A DNA stretch of 64,000 bases, from the NCBI GenBank assembly GCA_028288725.1, contig JAQGIC010000018.1, forward strand, positions 1 through 64,000, in the 5' to 3' direction. This DNA comes from Rhodospirillales bacterium. Its GTDB lineage: Bacteria; Pseudomonadota; Alphaproteobacteria; ATCC43930; CGMCC-115725. Within the stretch, counting starts at the first letter, position 1, and the number at the start of each line of letters is the position of its first letter. Positions 1 to 8,514 of this stretch are shown here, one piece after another. Made by a program: the position numbers and the translations under genes. Under the pieces are notes generated by a model, which was given only the letters and a program-made list of their open reading frames with translations, did no database searches and was not told the DNA's origin.

Positions 1-391
1 GTGTCAGTCTCTGCTGTTGCACGGGCACCGGCGGCAACCGGTCCAATGGCACGCTCCTTGCTGATCCATAGACATGGACTCCATTGGGCCGATGACGCAG
101 AAGACCTCCTCCACGCTTGGATGCCCGGCATCCAAGCGATTGGGACGGCCTCCTCGTTCCCATGGCCTGGGCCGTGCTCGCGGCCGGTGGCGATCTACGT
201 CCTGACTTAAGCACTGTCGCGCGCCGGTAGGCCCGCGCAGATCAAAGTCGCGCGCTTCTCCGCAGTGATCGCACCGATATGTCGCGCTTCCTCGCAAGCC
301 AGGAAGCCTGATCAATCCGCGCGCCGGCGGGATAGCGCTCGTCATTTCGGCCTCCTCGCGACCGCTAAATGCGGGCGATAAAGAGTCGTCG
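1..391. other. Leader region, no supported gene
   Basis: This 391-base stretch precedes the first transporter gene. Two short open frames cover it (1-210 on the plus strand, 4-345 on the minus strand), but neither matches a family I recognise and neither has a convincing ribosome binding site. The minus-strand frame contains HPSVEEVFCVIG near bases 50-85, which faintly resembles a cupin metal motif, and CDHCG, a possible zinc knuckle. It could be the remnant of a decayed gene. The region also holds a perfect 23-base palindrome at 115-137. It presumably includes the promoter of the operon starting at 392, but I cannot place it. Confidence 0.4.
115..137. repeat. Perfect 23-bp palindrome
   Basis: The arms GCTTGGATGCC and GGCATCCAAGC are exact reverse complements separated by a single C. 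It lies about 255 bases upstream of the permease start at 392. It could be an operator or a small hairpin, but with no thymine run after it a terminator is unlikely. Confidence 0.6.
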
Positions 392-1045
392 ATGGATTTC
401 GAATTCGCCCTGTTCGCTCATTCAATACCGGCGTTGCTCCGGGGCGCGATGACGACGGCCTGGCTCGCCGGCGTGTCGATCATTCTCGCCCTGGTCATCG
501 GCGTGCTCGGCGGTCTCGCCCGTGTGTCGGGCCTGCGGCCGCTCGATGCTGCCATGCTCGCCTATGTCACCTTGATGCGTGGCGTGCCGCTGATGGTGAC
601 GCTGCTGTTCTTCTACTATGGGCTGCCGGCCCTCGGGCTTTTATTGGACGGCCGCGTCGTCGGCGTCGCAGCCCTGTCGTTGACCAGCGGCGCCTATGTG
701 ACGGAGATCGTTCGCGCCGGTATCCAGGCGGTCGATCGCGGACAAATGCGTGCCGCCCGGGCGCTCGGCATGTCGGGGGTGCTGGCCATGCGGCGGATCG
801 TGCTGCCCCAGGCACTGCGCAGCGTATTGCCGCCGCTGACGAGCGAGGCGATCACCCTGCTCAAGAACACGGCACTCGTTTCCGTGATCGCGATCCCCGA
901 TCTGCTGCGCGCCGGCACCGATATCATGAACTGGAGCGCCAACACCTTCAGCCCCTTCACGGGGGTGGCGCTGATTTATCTATGCATGACCTTGCCGCTG
1001 GTCGCCCTGAACGGCTGGCTCGAGCGTCGTTGGAGGCAGTCGTGA
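392..1045 (+). CDS. Polar amino-acid ABC transporter permease
   Basis: A 217-residue inner-membrane permease of the HisM/GlnP family. It has about five hydrophobic segments and the cytoplasmic EAA loop around residues 105-160 (GAYVTEIVRAGIQ, then a glycine-rich LGMSG and a VLPQALR segment), which docks onto the ATPase. It is the only permease in this operon, so the channel is probably a homodimer. It ends in a GTGA overlap with the amidohydrolase start at 1042, which implies translational coupling. The substrate is unknown; the downstream enzymes suggest a small N-rich compound rather than an ordinary amino acid. Confidence 0.9.
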   Translation: MDFEFALFAHSIPALLRGAMTTAWLAGVSIILALVIGVLGGLARVSGLRPLDAAMLAYVTLMRGVPLMVTLLFFYYGLPALGLLLDGRVVGVAALSLTSGAYVTEIVRAGIQAVDRGQMRAARALGMSGVLAMRRIVLPQALRSVLPPLTSEAITLLKNTALVSVIAIPDLLRAGTDIMNWSANTFSPFTGVALIYLCMTLPLVALNGWLERRWRQS

Positions 1046-2262
1046 GCGCGCCGTCCCTCCTGTTCCGCCAGGCGACCGTGCTGGTCGGCGGCGCGGACTG
1101 GACGCCGCGCCGGGACATGGATCTGTCGATCCGGGGCGGCCGTATCGTCGCCCTGGGCCGGGATCTGCCGGCGCTAGCGTCCGCGCTGGAAATACCGGCG
1201 CGTCACCTGCTGCTGCTGCCCGCCTTCCACAATGGCCACACCCATTCCCCGGAGGCGATGGCCCGCGGACGGGCGCCGATGTCGCGGCAGGCGGAATGGC
1301 TGCGCCATGCCTATGCCGGCGGGACCGATGCGCTCGACGACGCGGCGCTGCAGCAGGCCGTGGGGTCGGCCGCCATCGACCTCGTCCGCAGCGGGACGGC
1401 CCGGGTCACCGACCATTTCCGGCAGATCCCGACCCGTTCGGCGGCGGTCCGGGCCGCCGCGACGGCGTGGCGGGCCACGGGTCTCGGGGCACGGATCGCG
1501 GTGATGCTGCGCGATCGGGATTTGCCGCCGGGCGTGCCGGCCCCGCCGCTGCCGGCGCTTCTCGACCTCGCGGCCGCCTGCCTGACCGACCCTTCGGTCG
1601 GGCTCGGCCCGTCCGCGCCACAGCGCTGCACGGACGGGCTGCTGCACGGTCTGGGGCGGCTGGCCCGCGACGCCGGATCCTTCCTGCACATGCATGTCTG
1701 CGAGACCGCCGCCGACGCCGACGCCTGCCGGACGCTCTACGGTGAAAGCGCGATCGCGCATCTCGACCGCCTGGGCCTGCTCGGACCTGCGACGGAATTG
1801 GCCCATTGCGTCCATGTCGACGAGGACGATCTGCGCCGTCTCGCGGCGACGGGCACGGTCATGGTGCATAATCCGGCGGCCAACCTGCGCCTGGGTAGCG
1901 GCGTGGCGCCGGTCGCACGGGCCCGCGCGCTCGGCGTGCGGCTGCGCCTCGGGACCGACGGCGCCGGCAGCAACGACAGTCAAAGCATGCTGGATGCGGT
2001 CCGGCTGGCCTGTCTTCTGCCACGCAACGCGCTCCCCGAGGACGACTGGCCCTTGCCGGCCGACGCGCTGGCGATGGCGACCGACGGCGCCCGCCTCGAA
2101 CCGGACGCCGTTGCCGATCTGCTGAGTTTCGATCTGCGCGCACCGGCGTTTCTCGGTGCGACCGACGATGAACTCCTGCCGCGTCTGGTGCTGGCCGCGC
2201 GCGAGGCCGATCTGACCCACGTGCTGTGTCGGGGCCGTCTGCTTCAAGGGACCGGCGCATGA
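1042..2262 (+). CDS. Atz/Trz-type metal-dependent amidohydrolase
   Basis: A 406-residue member of the amidohydrolase superfamily (cyclic-amidine/guanine deaminase, TrzN/AtzA-like branch). Visible metal and catalytic residues are H66-x-H68 (NGHTHSPE), H218 with E221 in LHMHVCET, H255/H258 in AHCVHVD and D306 in GTDGAGSND. This family hydrolyses C-N or C-Cl bonds on N-heterocycles, for example by deamination. I use the GTG at 1042, which overlaps the permease stop by four bases; an upstream in-frame start at 982 would need a long unlikely overlap. Its insertion between transporter genes suggests that it acts on the imported substrate in the cytoplasm. The specific substrate cannot be read from sequence. 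Confidence 0.85.
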   Translation: MSAPSLLFRQATVLVGGADWTPRRDMDLSIRGGRIVALGRDLPALASALEIPARHLLLLPAFHNGHTHSPEAMARGRAPMSRQAEWLRHAYAGGTDALDDAALQQAVGSAAIDLVRSGTARVTDHFRQIPTRSAAVRAAATAWRATGLGARIAVMLRDRDLPPGVPAPPLPALLDLAAACLTDPSVGLGPSAPQRCTDGLLHGLGRLARDAGSFLHMHVCETAADADACRTLYGESAIAHLDRLGLLGPATELAHCVHVDEDDLRRLAATGTVMVHNPAANLRLGSGVAPVARARALGVRLRLGTDGAGSNDSQSMLDAVRLACLLPRNALPEDDWPLPADALAMATDGARLEPDAVADLLSFDLRAPAFLGATDDELLPRLVLAAREADLTHVLCRGRLLQGTGA

Positions 2263-3083
2263 CCGCCATAAAAATCCGCAATCTGTATAAATCCTATGGT
2301 GCCGTCGATGTCCTGCGCGGCGTCGATATCGAGGTCGCGCAGGGCGAGGTCGTCTGCGTCGTCGGGCCGTCGGGCTCCGGCAAGTCGACGCTGCTGCAAT
2401 GCGTCAACGGGTTGGAGCCGTTCGAAAGCGGCGAAGTGAGCGTCGGCGGCGCGCCGGTGTGCTGGGGGCCGTCGCGGGGCGGCATGCGGCAGCGTGTGCC
2501 CGAGCGCGAGATGACCCTGCTGCGCCGGCGTGTCGGCATGGTGTTTCAGCAGTTCAATCTGTTTCCGCACCTGACCGTGCTCGGCAATCTGATGGAAGCG
2601 CCCCTGCAGGTGCTGAAGCAGCCGCGGGCCGTGGTCGAAGCGCGCTGCCGCCAGCTGCTCGACAAGGTCGGGCTGGCCCACCGGGCCGATGCCTGGCCGT
2701 CGCAGCTCTCCGGCGGTCAACAGCAGCGCGTCGCCATCGCCCGCGCGCTCGCCATGGAGCCGGGGGCGATGCTGTTCGACGAAGCGACATCGGCGCTCGA
2801 CCCTGAACTGGTCGGCGAGGTGCTGGCCGTCATGCGGCGCTTGGCGGACGAAGGCATGACCATGCTGGTGGTGACCCACGAAATGGGCTTCGCGCGCGAA
2901 GTCGCGGACCGGGTCGTCTTCATGGATGGCGGCGCGGTGATCGAGCAGGGCACGCCGGACGAGGTCCTGGGCAATCCCAAGGAAGCCCGGACCCGCGCCT
3001 TCCTCGCCCGCGTGCTGGGCGCGGACCGATACGGCGCGACGATGGATTCAACGGAACGCACCATTGAAAGGAACGAGGCATGA
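2259..3083 (+). CDS. Polar amino-acid ABC transporter ATPase
   Basis: A 274-residue ATPase of the GlnQ/HisP family. It has Walker [10 protein letters not shown] (K42), a Q-loop in [14 protein letters not shown], signature LSGGQQQR, Walker [12 protein letters not shown] and the H-loop VTHEMGF. Between Walker A and the Q-loop there is an arginine-rich stretch around residues 70-88 that makes it slightly longer than the usual 240-250 residues. The start overlaps the amidohydrolase stop by ATGA. It energises the permease at 392 with the binding protein at 3080. Confidence 0.93.
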   Translation: MTAIKIRNLYKSYGAVDVLRGVDIEVAQGEVVCVVGPSGSGKSTLLQCVNGLEPFESGEVSVGGAPVCWGPSRGGMRQRVPEREMTLLRRRVGMVFQQFNLFPHLTVLGNLMEAPLQVLKQPRAVVEARCRQLLDKVGLAHRADAWPSQLSGGQQQRVAIARALAMEPGAMLFDEATSALDPELVGEVLAVMRRLADEGMTMLVVTHEMGFAREVADRVVFMDGGAVIEQGTPDEVLGNPKEARTRAFLARVLGADRYGATMDSTERTIERNEA

Positions 3084-3859
3084 CTGGAACATTCGGGCGA
3101 CGCGCGCTTTTGATCGGAACCCTTCTTCTCACGTGTGGCGGTGCCGCGCGGGCCGAGGTCGATACCTTGGCGAAGGTCCGGACGGCCGGCGTGCTGGTCG
3201 TCGGCAATGGCGCCGCCTTTCCGCCGTTCGAATTCGTCGATGACGGCAAGCTGGGCGGCTACGACATCGAGATGGGCAACGAGATCGGCCGGCGCCTGGG
3301 CGTGCGTGTCGAGTGGCAGTCGATCGAGTTCGCCGGCCTGATTGCCGGGCTGACCTCCGGCCGCGTCGATGCGCTGATCACGGCCATGACCTATACGCCG
3401 GAGCGCGCGCAACGCATTGCCTTCTCGACCCCCTATTACCGGACCGGCATCGCCGCGGCCTTCAGGCCGACCGTCGCGTTGGCGAAGCCGGAGGATCTGG
3501 CGGGAAAGGTCGTCGGCGTGCAGGGTGGCACCGCCGGCGAGAAGTTCGTGCGCGATCAATATGCCGACAAGGTCAAGGAATTGATGACCTACAATGAATT
3601 CCCGCTCGCCATGCGCGACCTGGAACTCGGCCGGACCGAGGTGGTGGTCAATACCCTGCCGGTGCTGCGCTACGATCTGGCGCGCGCCAACCACGCGGGT
3701 CTGAAAGTGACCGATGTGTGGGATGGTCGGGACGTGGGCATCAACACGCGCCCGACCGATACGACGCTGATGGCGGAGATCAACCGCATCCTCGCCGCGA
3801 TGAAGGATGATGGCTACCTCGCCGGCCTCGATCGGAAATGGTTCGGTACCGCGCCGTGA
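3080..3859 (+). CDS. Family 3 solute-binding protein
   Basis: A 259-residue periplasmic binding protein with an N-terminal signal peptide cleaved after about residue 25 (TCGGAARA). The fold shows the family 3 hallmarks: [16 protein letters not shown] at the N-lobe, [16 protein letters not shown], and an [14 protein letters not shown] segment. It overlaps the ATPase gene by ATGA. It delivers substrate to the permease at 392. A 174-base gap with a GC-rich hairpin follows before the monooxygenase-like gene, so expression of the downstream enzymes may be lower or separately controlled. Confidence 0.92.
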   Translation: MTGTFGRRALLIGTLLLTCGGAARAEVDTLAKVRTAGVLVVGNGAAFPPFEFVDDGKLGGYDIEMGNEIGRRLGVRVEWQSIEFAGLIAGLTSGRVDALITAMTYTPERAQRIAFSTPYYRTGIAAAFRPTVALAKPEDLAGKVVGVQGGTAGEKFVRDQYADKVKELMTYNEFPLAMRDLELGRTEVVVNTLPVLRYDLARANHAGLKVTDVWDGRDVGINTRPTDTTLMAEINRILAAMKDDGYLAGLDRKWFGTAP

Positions 3860-3949
3860 CGATCCCGGCCACCATGGCGGCGCGGCCGCCGCGCGCGCAC
3901 GGTTTCGGCCGGGCGCGCGGGCGATGGCGAAGTTGGGGCTGAAGTCCGG

Positions 3950-3968
3950 CCGGCCGTCTTTCGGCCGG
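3950..3968 (+). terminator. GC-rich stem-loop after the binding-protein gene
   Basis: Arms CCGGCCG and CGGCCGG pair perfectly around the loop TCTTT. It lies in the gap between the binding-protein gene and the monooxygenase-like gene. There is no T-run after it, so it is more likely an mRNA-stabilising or attenuating hairpin than a full intrinsic terminator. Confidence 0.35.
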
Positions 3969-4033
3969 TCCCCGCGGCGGGCCCTCGCGACCCGCCGGCT
4001 TCCCGCCATGACTTCCTACCGGTGCTTTCAAAG

Positions 4034-5470
4034 ATGGATACCCCGCTTCCCCTGAACGATCTCCCGGCCCTCGAGCGGCAGATCGCCCGCGAGCTTGACA
4101 TCCTGGCCTACCCGACCCCCGACTGGGTCGCCCCCGTCACGGCGCCCGACGGCACGGTGGCGCTCGACTGCGCGGTGATCGGTGCCGGCCAATACGGCCT
4201 TACCATCGCCGCCGGATTGCGGCGCGAACGGGTCGCGCGCATCGGCGTGTTCGACGGCGCCGATGCCGGCCGCGAAGGCCCGTGGATGACATTCGCCCGT
4301 ATGGCAATGCTGCGGACGCCCAAGACGCTGACCGGACCCGATCTCGGTCTGCCGTCCCTGTCCTTCCGGGCCTGGTGGGAAGCGCAGCATGGACCGGATG
4401 GTTGGGAGGCAATGTTCCGCATCCCGCGCACGGCCTGGATGGAGTACCTGAACTGGTATCGCCGCGCCCTGGATCTGCCGGTCCGCAACGGCTGGCGTCT
4501 GGTCAGCCTGGAGCCGACCGCCGACGACCAGCTGCTGCGGCTCGGCTTCGAGACACAGGAGGGGCCGCGGTTCCTGTTCGCCCGCACCTGCGTACTCGCC
4601 ACCGGCGCCGTCGGCAGCGGTGTCTTCTCGATCCCCGAACCGATCGTTCGGGCGCTGCCGTCCGATCGCCTGCATCATGCCAACGATCCCTTCGATCCGG
4701 CAATCCTGGCCGGCAAGCGTGTCGGTATCCTGGGGGCGGGCGCCTCCGCCTTCGACATCGCGACGTCCGCGCTGCGGGCCGGTGCGCTGTCGGCCGATCT
4801 GTGCTTCCGCCGCGATGTCCTGCCGACCACTAATCCCCGACGCTGGATGGAGAATGCGGGCTATCTGGCGCATTACGTCGATCTGCCGGATGCCCGGAAA
4901 TGGGCGACGATGCACCGGCTGCTGACCATCGGTCAGGGGCCGCCGAAGCCGACGTTCGACGCCGCGGCCGCAACCCCGGGCTTTTCGATGCATGCCGGCA
5001 CGCCGTGGGAAACGGTGCGCTGGACCGGCTCGGATATCGAGGTGACCGGCGGCGGCCGTACCTTTCATTTCGACAGCGTCGTGGTGGCGACGGGGATGCG
5101 GGTCGATCTGCGTCAGCGGCCCGAGATGGCGGCCGTCGCGGACCAGGCGGCGCTCTGGTCAGACCGGTACGTGCCGGCGACGGGGGAGGAGAACGACGCG
5201 CTCGGCCGCTTTCCGTACCTCGACCGTCTCGGCGCCTTTCGCGAGAGGGCGGCGGGCAGCGCGCCCTGGCTCTCTCGCGTGCTGACGGTGACACGGGGCG
5301 CCACGCTCAGCCTTGGACCCGTCGCCGCGTCCAACAGCGGGATGAAATATATCGCGCCCCGGCTGATCGAAGGCGTCAAGCGGCGCCTGTTCCTCGATCA
5401 GGAACGTCAGACCTGGGACGATCTGCTGCACCGCGATCATGCCGAATTGCCGGCCGAGGCCATGCCATGA
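4034..5470 (+). CDS. FAD/NAD(P)-binding flavoprotein, monooxygenase-like
   Basis: A 478-residue flavoprotein with two dinucleotide-binding folds: FAD site GAGQYG at residues 50-55 and a second nucleotide site GILGAGASAFD near residue 230. An ATG-motif strand VVVATGMRVD lies near residue 345. This arrangement is that of class B flavin monooxygenases and related lucD-type enzymes, so an N- or C-oxidation is plausible but not proven. I chose the ATG at 4034; an in-frame GTG at 4022 would add four residues, and neither has a clear ribosome binding site. The stop falls inside a duplicated stop/start junction shared with the next gene. Confidence 0.75.
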   Translation: MDTPLPLNDLPALERQIARELDILAYPTPDWVAPVTAPDGTVALDCAVIGAGQYGLTIAAGLRRERVARIGVFDGADAGREGPWMTFARMAMLRTPKTLTGPDLGLPSLSFRAWWEAQHGPDGWEAMFRIPRTAWMEYLNWYRRALDLPVRNGWRLVSLEPTADDQLLRLGFETQEGPRFLFARTCVLATGAVGSGVFSIPEPIVRALPSDRLHHANDPFDPAILAGKRVGILGAGASAFDIATSALRAGALSADLCFRRDVLPTTNPRRWMENAGYLAHYVDLPDARKWATMHRLLTIGQGPPKPTFDAAAATPGFSMHAGTPWETVRWTGSDIEVTGGGRTFHFDSVVVATGMRVDLRQRPEMAAVADQAALWSDRYVPATGEENDALGRFPYLDRLGAFRERAAGSAPWLSRVLTVTRGATLSLGPVAASNSGMKYIAPRLIEGVKRRLFLDQERQTWDDLLHRDHAELPAEAMP

Positions 5471-5509
5471 GCGCGGCGACGGCCGAGGCCACGCCATGAG
5501 CGCGGCGAT
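5452..5509 (+). repeat. 29-bp tandem duplication of a stop/start junction
   Basis: Bases 5452-5480 and 5481-5509 match at 27 of 29 positions. Each copy carries an ATGA stop/start overlap followed by GCGCGGCGA. The first ATGA (5467-5470) holds the flavoprotein stop; the second (5496-5499) starts the alpha/beta hydrolase. Because 29 is not a multiple of three, the first ATG opens a ten-codon reading frame that ends exactly at the second ATGA. Confidence 0.9.
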
Positions 5510-6365
5510 GGGCGTGGCGGATTGGCGCGACTACGATCAAGCCGCGCTCGACGCGCAATACGACAATCACGCGGCGTCGGGCGAGGCGGGGGTGGCGGCC
5601 TTGTCGCGCTTGCGCGACCTGGCGGCGGAGAACCGCGCGGGCCTGCCGGTGCGACCGGGGATCGCCTATGGCGACGCCCCCGGCATGCTGCTGGATATCT
5701 ATCCCGCCGAAGCCGGTGCCGCTTCCGGCCCGTGCCTCGTTCTGGTCCACGGCGGCGGATGGCTGCGCGGCGATGCCGCCGGCTCCGGCTTCTGGACCCG
5801 CAAGCTGGCGGAATGGGGCGTCGCCCATATCGTCGTCAGCCATGGCAAGCGCCCCGACACGACCCTCGCGGAGATGGCGGGCCAGGTGACGGCGGCGTGG
5901 CGATTCATCCGGCGGCACGCCCATCTTCATGGCATCGATCCGGTCCGGCTGCACCTGGCCGGGATCTCGTCCGGCGCGACGCTGGCGGCGCTCGCGGCCT
6001 TGTCGGTCCAAGATGAAGCGCCGCCCGCATCCCTGTTGTTGCTGGGCGGAATGTACGATCTGGAACCGGTCCGCCGGTCGTCGCGAAACGCGGCACTGGC
6101 GCTTTCGCCGGCGGATGCCCTGACCCTGTCGCCTCTGCATCGGGCTGCCGAACTGGCGGTTTTGGTGACGGTTGCCTACGGCGAACAGGAGACGGCCGAG
6201 TTTCGCAGGCAGGCCGAGGCGATGGCCGCCCGGATCGGGAGCCGGGCCCGACTGCTCCAGATCGCCGGGGCCAATCACTTTTCGCAGACCGAAGCGCTGC
6301 TCGATGACCGCACGCCCCTGTCGCGCCGCCTGCACGACTTGCTGACCCAGGAAATCACACCATGA
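5496..6365 (+). CDS. Alpha/beta hydrolase, esterase/formamidase-like
   Basis: A 289-residue alpha/beta hydrolase of the carboxylesterase/arylformamidase-like group. It has the oxyanion motif HGGGW near residue 85, the nucleophile elbow GISSGA (serine within G-x-S-x-G-like context) near residue 153 and a C-terminal histidine in ANHFSQTEAL. It probably hydrolyses an ester or N-formyl/amide intermediate in the cytoplasm. The start at 5496 is in the second copy of the duplicated junction; a second ATG at 5508 is possible. The stop overlaps the next gene by ATGA at 6362. The true substrate is unknown. Confidence 0.8.
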   Translation: MSAAMGVADWRDYDQAALDAQYDNHAASGEAGVAALSRLRDLAAENRAGLPVRPGIAYGDAPGMLLDIYPAEAGAASGPCLVLVHGGGWLRGDAAGSGFWTRKLAEWGVAHIVVSHGKRPDTTLAEMAGQVTAAWRFIRRHAHLHGIDPVRLHLAGISSGATLAALAALSVQDEAPPASLLLLGGMYDLEPVRRSSRNAALALSPADALTLSPLHRAAELAVLVTVAYGEQETAEFRRQAEAMAARIGSRARLLQIAGANHFSQTEALLDDRTPLSRRLHDLLTQEITP

Positions 6366-6865
6366 GCGATATCCGCACGATCCCCCTTATCGCAAGGCGA
6401 GCGACACCGGAGGCCATGGCGCCCTACGGCGCCTTGGTCGAACCCGGCATCGACGGCACGCCGTTCGGCGAGGTGGATGCACGTCTCGAGCTCGCGCGCG
6501 GCACGCCTCGGCTTTACATCATGAAGCTGCATCGAAAACCGCTGCACGTCACCGCCATCACCCGCCATGCGGCAGTGACCCAATGCCTGGCGGCGATGGG
6601 CGGTGCCGAATGGCTGATCGCCCTGGCACCGCCGGGCAATCCGGATCTGCCCGGCGCCGAACCCGATCCCGAGCGGGTGGAGGCGTTTCGCATCCCGGGC
6701 GATCGGGCGGTGGCCTTGCATCGGGGCACCTGGCACGCCGGGCCGTACCTGCTCGATCCCACCGTCGATTTTCTCAACCTGGAGCTTTCCGACACCAACC
6801 TGGTCGATCATCACACCGTCAGACTCGACCGCCGCTTCGGCGTGGCGTTCGAAATCATTCCCTGA
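6362..6865 (+). CDS. Ureidoglycolate lyase family protein (AllA-like)
   Basis: A 167-residue cupin-fold protein matching the ureidoglycolate lyase family, which splits ureidoglycolate into glyoxylate and urea. Hallmarks are the H-x-A-x-T-Q segment (RHAAVTQCL), the FRIPGD turn, RGTWHAGP and the terminal block FLNLELSDTNLVDHH. The length is typical of the family (about 160-170). It sits between the alpha/beta hydrolase and the amidase. In this setting the natural substrate may be a substituted ureidoacid instead of ureidoglycolate itself. No urease or allantoinase is seen in the window. Confidence 0.8.
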   Translation: MSDIRTIPLIARRATPEAMAPYGALVEPGIDGTPFGEVDARLELARGTPRLYIMKLHRKPLHVTAITRHAAVTQCLAAMGGAEWLIALAPPGNPDLPGAEPDPERVEAFRIPGDRAVALHRGTWHAGPYLLDPTVDFLNLELSDTNLVDHHTVRLDRRFGVAFEIIP

Positions 6866-6891
6866 CCGACGGTTGAAAAGGAGCATTCTCG

Positions 6892-8094
6892 TTGGACATC
6901 ACCGCTCTCAACGCTTTCGTGCCCGGTCCCCCGCTCCAGTTGCAAGGTCGGCCGGGCGGGCCGTTGGCCGGCGTGCGCTTTGCCGCCAAGGATCTGTTCG
7001 ACGTCGCCGGGTTCGTCACCGGTGCCGGCAATCCCGATTGGGCGCGGACCCATGCGCCGGCGACGCGCCACGCCGGTGCGATTGGGGCCCTGCTCGCCGC
7101 GGGCGCCGATCTGGTGGGCAAGACCCATACCGACGAGTTGGCGTTCTCGCTGAATGGAGAGAATGCCCATTACGGCACGCCGATCAATCCGCGCGCACCC
7201 GGCCGCGTGCCCGGCGGCTCGTCGAGCGGCTCCGCCTCCGCCGTCGCCGGGGCGGCCGTCGATACCGCGCTTGGGACCGATACCGGCGGCTCCGTCCGGA
7301 TCCCGGCGTCCTACTGCGGGATCTACGGCATGCGGCCCAGCCACGGCGCCATCGATATGGCGGGACTGGTGCCGCTCGCCCCCAGCTTCGACGCGGTCGG
7401 CTGGTTCGCCCGCGATGCGGCCATGCTGTCGCGCATCGGCCGCGTTCTGCTGCCTGACCGCGCGCCCGTCGCCATCACCCGTTTGCTGTTGCCGACGGAC
7501 GCCTTCTTTCTGCCGGACCAGGCTGTGCGGGCGGCGCTCATGCCGTTCATCGAGCAGCTCGGCGCGCGGATGCCGATCGGCGACATGGAAATCGCGCCGG
7601 CGGAAAGCGGTGTTTCCGGCGGGCTGCCGGGCTGGCTGCCGGTGTTTCGCACCTTGCAGGGGCGTGAAGCCTGGCAGGCGCATGGTGCCTGGATCGAAGC
7701 GACCGAGCCGGCTTTCGGTCCGGGCATTCGCGACCGCTTCGCCTGGTCGGCGACCCTCTCGGACGAATCCGTCGGCGCGGCCGAGCGGGCGCGCCGGGGC
7801 ATTGCCCAATGGCTCGATTCGCTTCTGCTGCCCGGAACGGCGCTGCTGCTGCCGAGCGCACCCGGCATCGCCCCCCGGCTGGCGACGCCCCCGGCCGAGC
7901 TCGATGCATTCCGCAGCAAGGCGCTGGCACTGACTTCTGTCGCCGGACTGGGCCGCCTTCCCCAGATATCGCTGCCGGTCGGCACGGTCGCCGGCTGCCC
8001 GATCGGCTTGTCGCTGGTCGGCGCCCGGCACGCCGACCGTGCCCTGCTCGATTTGGTTGAAACATTGGCCTGGCCCGCCCAGCCGCAATTTTAG
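6892..8094 (+). CDS. Amidase signature family hydrolase (AtzE/HpxY-like)
   Basis: A 400-residue amidase-signature enzyme with the Ser-cisSer-Lys triad: K33 (AAKDLF), S110 (GGSSSGS) and nucleophile S134 (GTDTGGSVRIP). The start is a TTG at 6892 supported by AAGGAG at 6878-6883, eight bases upstream; no ATG is available near it. It is followed directly by an AtzH/HpxZ-like gene, an arrangement known from biuret/1-carboxybiuret (atzE-atzH) and oxalurate (hpx) clusters. In those clusters a small AtzG/HpxX-like partner gene also occurs; none is visible here. Likely role: hydrolysis of an amide or ureide intermediate. Confidence 0.88.
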   Translation: MDITALNAFVPGPPLQLQGRPGGPLAGVRFAAKDLFDVAGFVTGAGNPDWARTHAPATRHAGAIGALLAAGADLVGKTHTDELAFSLNGENAHYGTPINPRAPGRVPGGSSSGSASAVAGAAVDTALGTDTGGSVRIPASYCGIYGMRPSHGAIDMAGLVPLAPSFDAVGWFARDAAMLSRIGRVLLPDRAPVAITRLLLPTDAFFLPDQAVRAALMPFIEQLGARMPIGDMEIAPAESGVSGGLPGWLPVFRTLQGREAWQAHGAWIEATEPAFGPGIRDRFAWSATLSDESVGAAERARRGIAQWLDSLLLPGTALLLPSAPGIAPRLATPPAELDAFRSKALALTSVAGLGRLPQISLPVGTVAGCPIGLSLVGARHADRALLDLVETLAWPAQPQF

Positions 8095-8106
8095 GACGTG
8101 ACCCCC

Positions 8107-8484
8107 ATGGACATCAACATTCCTGAAATCGTCGCGGAAGTGACGGCAGTCTTCATGCGGTACGAGGCCGCCCTGATCGACAACGATGTCGCCGTGCTCG
8201 ATGAGCTGTTCTGGAACAGCCCGCACACGCTGCGCTATGGCGTCGGGGAAAATCTCTACGGCCATGACGAAATCGCTGCTTTTCGGGCGGCCCGGCCGAC
8301 CGCCGGTCTCGATCGGGCGCTGACCCGCACCGTGATCACGACCTACGGACGGGACTGCGCGACGGCAAATACGGAATTCCGTCGACCCGGCGCCGCCCGG
8401 ATCGGTCGTCAGAGCCAAACCTGGATCCGCACGCCCGGCGGGTGGCGGGTCGCGGCCGCCCACGTGTCCTTCATGGCGAACTGA
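8107..8484 (+). CDS. AtzH/HpxZ-like protein (SnoaL-like fold)
   Basis: A 125-residue protein of the DUF3225/AtzH-like family, related to HpxZ of oxalurate catabolism. Recognisable segments are [17 protein letters not shown], an [18 protein letters not shown] block and the C-terminal [19 protein letters not shown]. The fold is a small alpha+beta barrel (NTF2/SnoaL-like). AtzH-type proteins act with an AtzE-type amidase, which is the gene immediately upstream. I take the ATG at 8107, ten bases after AGGA at 8093-8096, over the GTG at 8098. It is the last gene of the operon; a convergent gene ends at 8515. Confidence 0.85.
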   Translation: MDINIPEIVAEVTAVFMRYEAALIDNDVAVLDELFWNSPHTLRYGVGENLYGHDEIAAFRAARPTAGLDRALTRTVITTYGRDCATANTEFRRPGAARIGRQSQTWIRTPGGWRVAAAHVSFMAN

Positions 8485-8514
8485 CGAAGATGGCAACACT
8501 CCTGGGCTAGGCCG

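Noticed and set aside
5467-5499. Ten-codon frame MSAATAEATP as a genuine small protein
   Set aside because: It is most simply a by-product of the tandem duplication; any role would be in translational coupling rather than through the peptide itself.
6811-8499. A 562-codon minus-strand frame opposite the amidase
   Set aside because: The amidase catalytic triad is intact on the plus strand; the antisense frame is low in hydrophobic residues and motif-free.
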